Assembly: GCF_012274265.1 (NCBI RefSeq)
Contig: NZ_JAANYY010000002.1
Coordinates: forward strand, 744,001 to 808,000
Direction of reading: 5' to 3'
DNA length: 64,000 nucleotides
DNA from: Sphingopyxis microcysteis
GTDB lineage: Bacteria; Pseudomonadota; Alphaproteobacteria; Sphingomonadales; Sphingomonadaceae
Both the position numbers and the translations under genes were made by a program. Positions 62,281 to 64,000 of the stretch are shown here, in pieces (the first letter of the stretch is position 1; each line of letters begins with the position of its first letter). The notes beneath the pieces are model-generated. The model had not been told where the DNA came from and made no database searches. It saw only the letters and a list, made by a program, of their open reading frames with translations.

Positions 62281-63487
62281 GCGTCTCACCATCACGATTG
62301 CGGATTCCCGATGCATAGGCCTCTGCAAGCTGTTCCGCGACGCGGTCCCAGGTGAAGCGCCGCTCGAACAGGGATCTGGCGTTTTCGCCCATCGCCGACA
62401 GTTCGTCGTCGGTGCGCGACAGCAATTTGCGAAGCCCGGTCTCAATGCTCGCGGGATCGGGGTCGACGACGAAGCCGGCTCCCTCGGATTCGACGAGCGG
62501 CAGATGGCAATAGCGTGTGATGAGCGATGGCTTTCCATGCGCCAGCGCCTCGGTCAGCGCCACCGAAAATCCCTCCGCATGCGAGGGCAGCACAAAAATG
62601 TCGCAGAGCGAGTAAACAAAATGGCTTTCGGGTCCGGTCAGGCTTGTGGTCATGACGATCTGGTCGGGCATGGGACATTCCTCGACCAGCCGCGCGACCA
62701 TCGCGCCATAATGTTCGTCCTTCATGATCCCCGCAATCAACAGGCCGACGTCCGGAAAATCGGGTACGACCGCGTTGAACGCCTTCACCAGCATATCCAG
62801 ACCCTTTTCCGGATGGATACGGCTGTAGAACAGCAGGGATCGGTGCCAACCGTCAAACTGCGGCGCGATGACCGACAGTCGTTCCCGCGATGCGGGGGAG
62901 GCGGGCGTTTGCCCGACGCTCGCCTTGACGCCGTTCGGTATGTAGAGCTTGCGCATGCCGCGCACCGGATCCCAGCTTTCCTTGTCTTCGGTCTCGCTGC
63001 CGAAAATGATGCCGCTCGCATCGCGGAAGACCGGGCGAAATCCGAAGATCGCCAAGGCCAGTTGTTTTTTGACCCATTTCGCTTTCGACGAGGTCATTGC
63101 GCGCCGATCGAGCAGGCCGTGGGTCGAAATGAAATAGGGAGTACCGGTCTGCCGCGCGATTTTGGCGGCGTTGATCAGGGCCGGAGTCCAGAAACCGTGG
63201 ATATGGACGACATCCGCCGCTTCGATCGCGTCGGCCATGGTGCGGTCGACGGCCTGCAGTCCGACAAGATGCTTCAATCCGACCGGCATGCAATATTGCA
63301 GCTTGACGCCCGTCTCGATCATCGGGGCCCACGTCCGCTCGACATCGGCCTCGTCGCCGGGGATGAGCGTGGTCAGCACTGTCACGTCGAGCCCGCCGGT
63401 CTTGAGCGCGATGGCTGACCCCGCGACCACGGCAGGCGGCCCCCCGTCGCGTGGATGCATTCCGTCGATGACCAGCAATATTCGCAT
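62267..63487 (-). CDS. Glycosyltransferase family 4
   Basis: 406 residues, GT-B fold. N-terminal LVIDGMHPRDGGPPAVVAG, C-terminal RIHPEKGLDMLVKAF and the EX7E-type site in VLPSHAEGFSVALTEALAHG. Adds one sugar to the repeat unit in the cytoplasm. The start is 1 bp after the next gene's stop. Confidence 0.92.
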   Translation of the reverse strand: MRILLVIDGMHPRDGGPPAVVAGSAIALKTGGLDVTVLTTLIPGDEADVERTWAPMIETGVKLQYCMPVGLKHLVGLQAVDRTMADAIEAADVVHIHGFWTPALINAAKIARQTGTPYFISTHGLLDRRAMTSSKAKWVKKQLALAIFGFRPVFRDASGIIFGSETEDKESWDPVRGMRKLYIPNGVKASVGQTPASPASRERLSVIAPQFDGWHRSLLFYSRIHPEKGLDMLVKAFNAVVPDFPDVGLLIAGIMKDEHYGAMVARLVEECPMPDQIVMTTSLTGPESHFVYSLCDIFVLPSHAEGFSVALTEALAHGKPSLITRYCHLPLVESEGAGFVVDPDPASIETGLRKLLSRTDDELSAMGENARSLFERRFTWDRVAEQLAEAYASGIRNRDGETHGRR

Positions 63488-63488
63488 G

Positions 63489-64000
63489 TCAGCCGACGGA
63501 GCTGTGGCCGATGCGGCGGTCGATCATCGCTTGTTCGAACATCTCGATCTGGGCGAGGGTTTTTCCCCGAAGCCCCGCCGGGTTATCTTGCCATTCCTTG
63601 TACCAGTCGACCGTCTGTTCAACGAGCGCACCCAGATGCCAGCAGGGCTTCCAGTGCAGTCGCCCGATTGCCTTGTCGCAGTTCAGCGACAGCAGCGCGG
63701 CTTCCTTGGGGTGCGAACCTTTCGACATGGACGAGGCTGCGCCATCGCCCCATCGCTCCGCCATCAGTCGGACGATGGTGCCGACCGGCTGGACATCATC
63801 CGTCGCCGGGCCGAAGTTCCAGCCTTCGCAATACGCATCCGCCTCGTCCGATAACAGCAGCGCGCCAAGCAGCAGGTAACCGCCCAGCGGTTCGAGAACA
63901 TGCTGCCAAGGTCGCGTCGCGCCGGGATTGCGCAGCTCGACTTTCTGTCCCGCCGAAAAGGCGCGGACGCAGTCGGGTACGATCCGGTCCTGCGCCCAGT
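63489..64000 (-). CDS. rfbG: CDP-glucose 4,6-dehydratase, C-terminal part, 5' end cut
   Basis: The reading frame continues past base 64000. Visible C-terminal 170 residues: WAQDRIVPDCVRAF, VELRNPGATRPWQHVLEPLG (typical of RfbG) and GWNFGPATDDVQPVG, ending TLAQIEMFEQ. It makes CDP-4-keto-6-deoxyglucose for dideoxy or amino sugars. An internal ATG at 63764 is not the start. Confidence 0.9.
   Translation of the reverse strand, partial: WAQDRIVPDCVRAFSAGQKVELRNPGATRPWQHVLEPLGGYLLLGALLLSDEADAYCEGWNFGPATDDVQPVGTIVRLMAERWGDGAASSMSKGSHPKEAALLSLNCDKAIGRLHWKPCWHLGALVEQTVDWYKEWQDNPAGLRGKTLAQIEMFEQAMIDRRIGHSSVG

Overview
This window is from the chromosome of a GC-rich alphaproteobacterium of the sphingomonad group, most like Sphingopyxis/Sphingomonas. 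That placement rests on protein families, on hslVU, tilS, ftsH and rodZ neighbourhoods typical of the group, and on several palindromic repeat families common in sphingomonads. It cannot be proved from the sequence alone. No rRNA, CRISPR array, prophage or replication origin was seen. Two tRNAs are present: Ser-GGA and Thr-GGU.

Region 1 (1-12.3 kb) is core and general metabolism: the 3' part of RNase R, an Xre/MmyB-like regulator, a small membrane protein, a universal stress protein, the pyruvate dehydrogenase E2 (pdhC) and E3 (lpdA) genes, a PAP2 phosphatase operon, a class IV aminotransferase with a sulfotransferase-like partner, and an exported amidohydrolase. A DUF559 gene inside long inverted repeats is wedged between pdhC and lpdA.

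Region 2 (12.3-23.8 kb) is an acyl-CoA degradation island. It has a protein tyrosine phosphatase, a crotonase, two pairs of acyl-CoA dehydrogenase genes, a CaiB/BaiF CoA-transferase, a thiolase, an SDR dehydrogenase, a nitronate-monooxygenase-like flavoprotein, and an unusual fusion of a degenerate alpha/beta-hydrolase domain with a flavin reductase. A 16-bp palindrome between the divergent acyl-CoA dehydrogenase and flavoprotein genes is a candidate operator.

Region 3 (23.8-45.5 kb) is mostly housekeeping: tRNAs, an exported cyclophilin-type isomerase, a LysR regulator, a bacterial Cdc48/p97-type AAA ATPase, an MFS transporter, a methyltransferase and a phospholipase-D-family enzyme, rpoZ, the rodZ-cpoB-tilS-ftsH run, and a wecB-wecC-manA-hslV-hslU run.

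Region 4 (45.7-64 kb) is a surface-polysaccharide locus. It starts with a metallophosphatase, a decayed IS5-family element sitting on that gene's stop codon, and a fragment of a nucleotide-sugar epimerase. A plus-strand run follows: a CapD/PglF-like dehydratase, an O-antigen ligase/polymerase-like protein, a Wza-like export lipoprotein, a Wzc-like tyrosine autokinase, an unknown membrane-anchored protein, a PglD-like acetyltransferase, a PglC-like phosphoglycosyl transferase, a formyltransferase and a PIG-L deacetylase. Facing it is a minus-strand run: HisF2, HisH2 and a WbpG-type amidotransferase (acetamidino-sugar synthesis), a sugar reductase/epimerase, a glycosyltransferase and the C-terminal part of a CDP-glucose 4,6-dehydratase. 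Together they suggest a glycan with unusual N-acyl, N-formyl or amidino sugars.

The most distinctive genome-scale feature is the palindromic repeats. At least five families are present, and three have become part of coding sequence: an in-frame insert in the PdhC linker, the C-terminus of the Xre regulator, and the C-terminus plus ribosome-binding region of the DUF559 gene.
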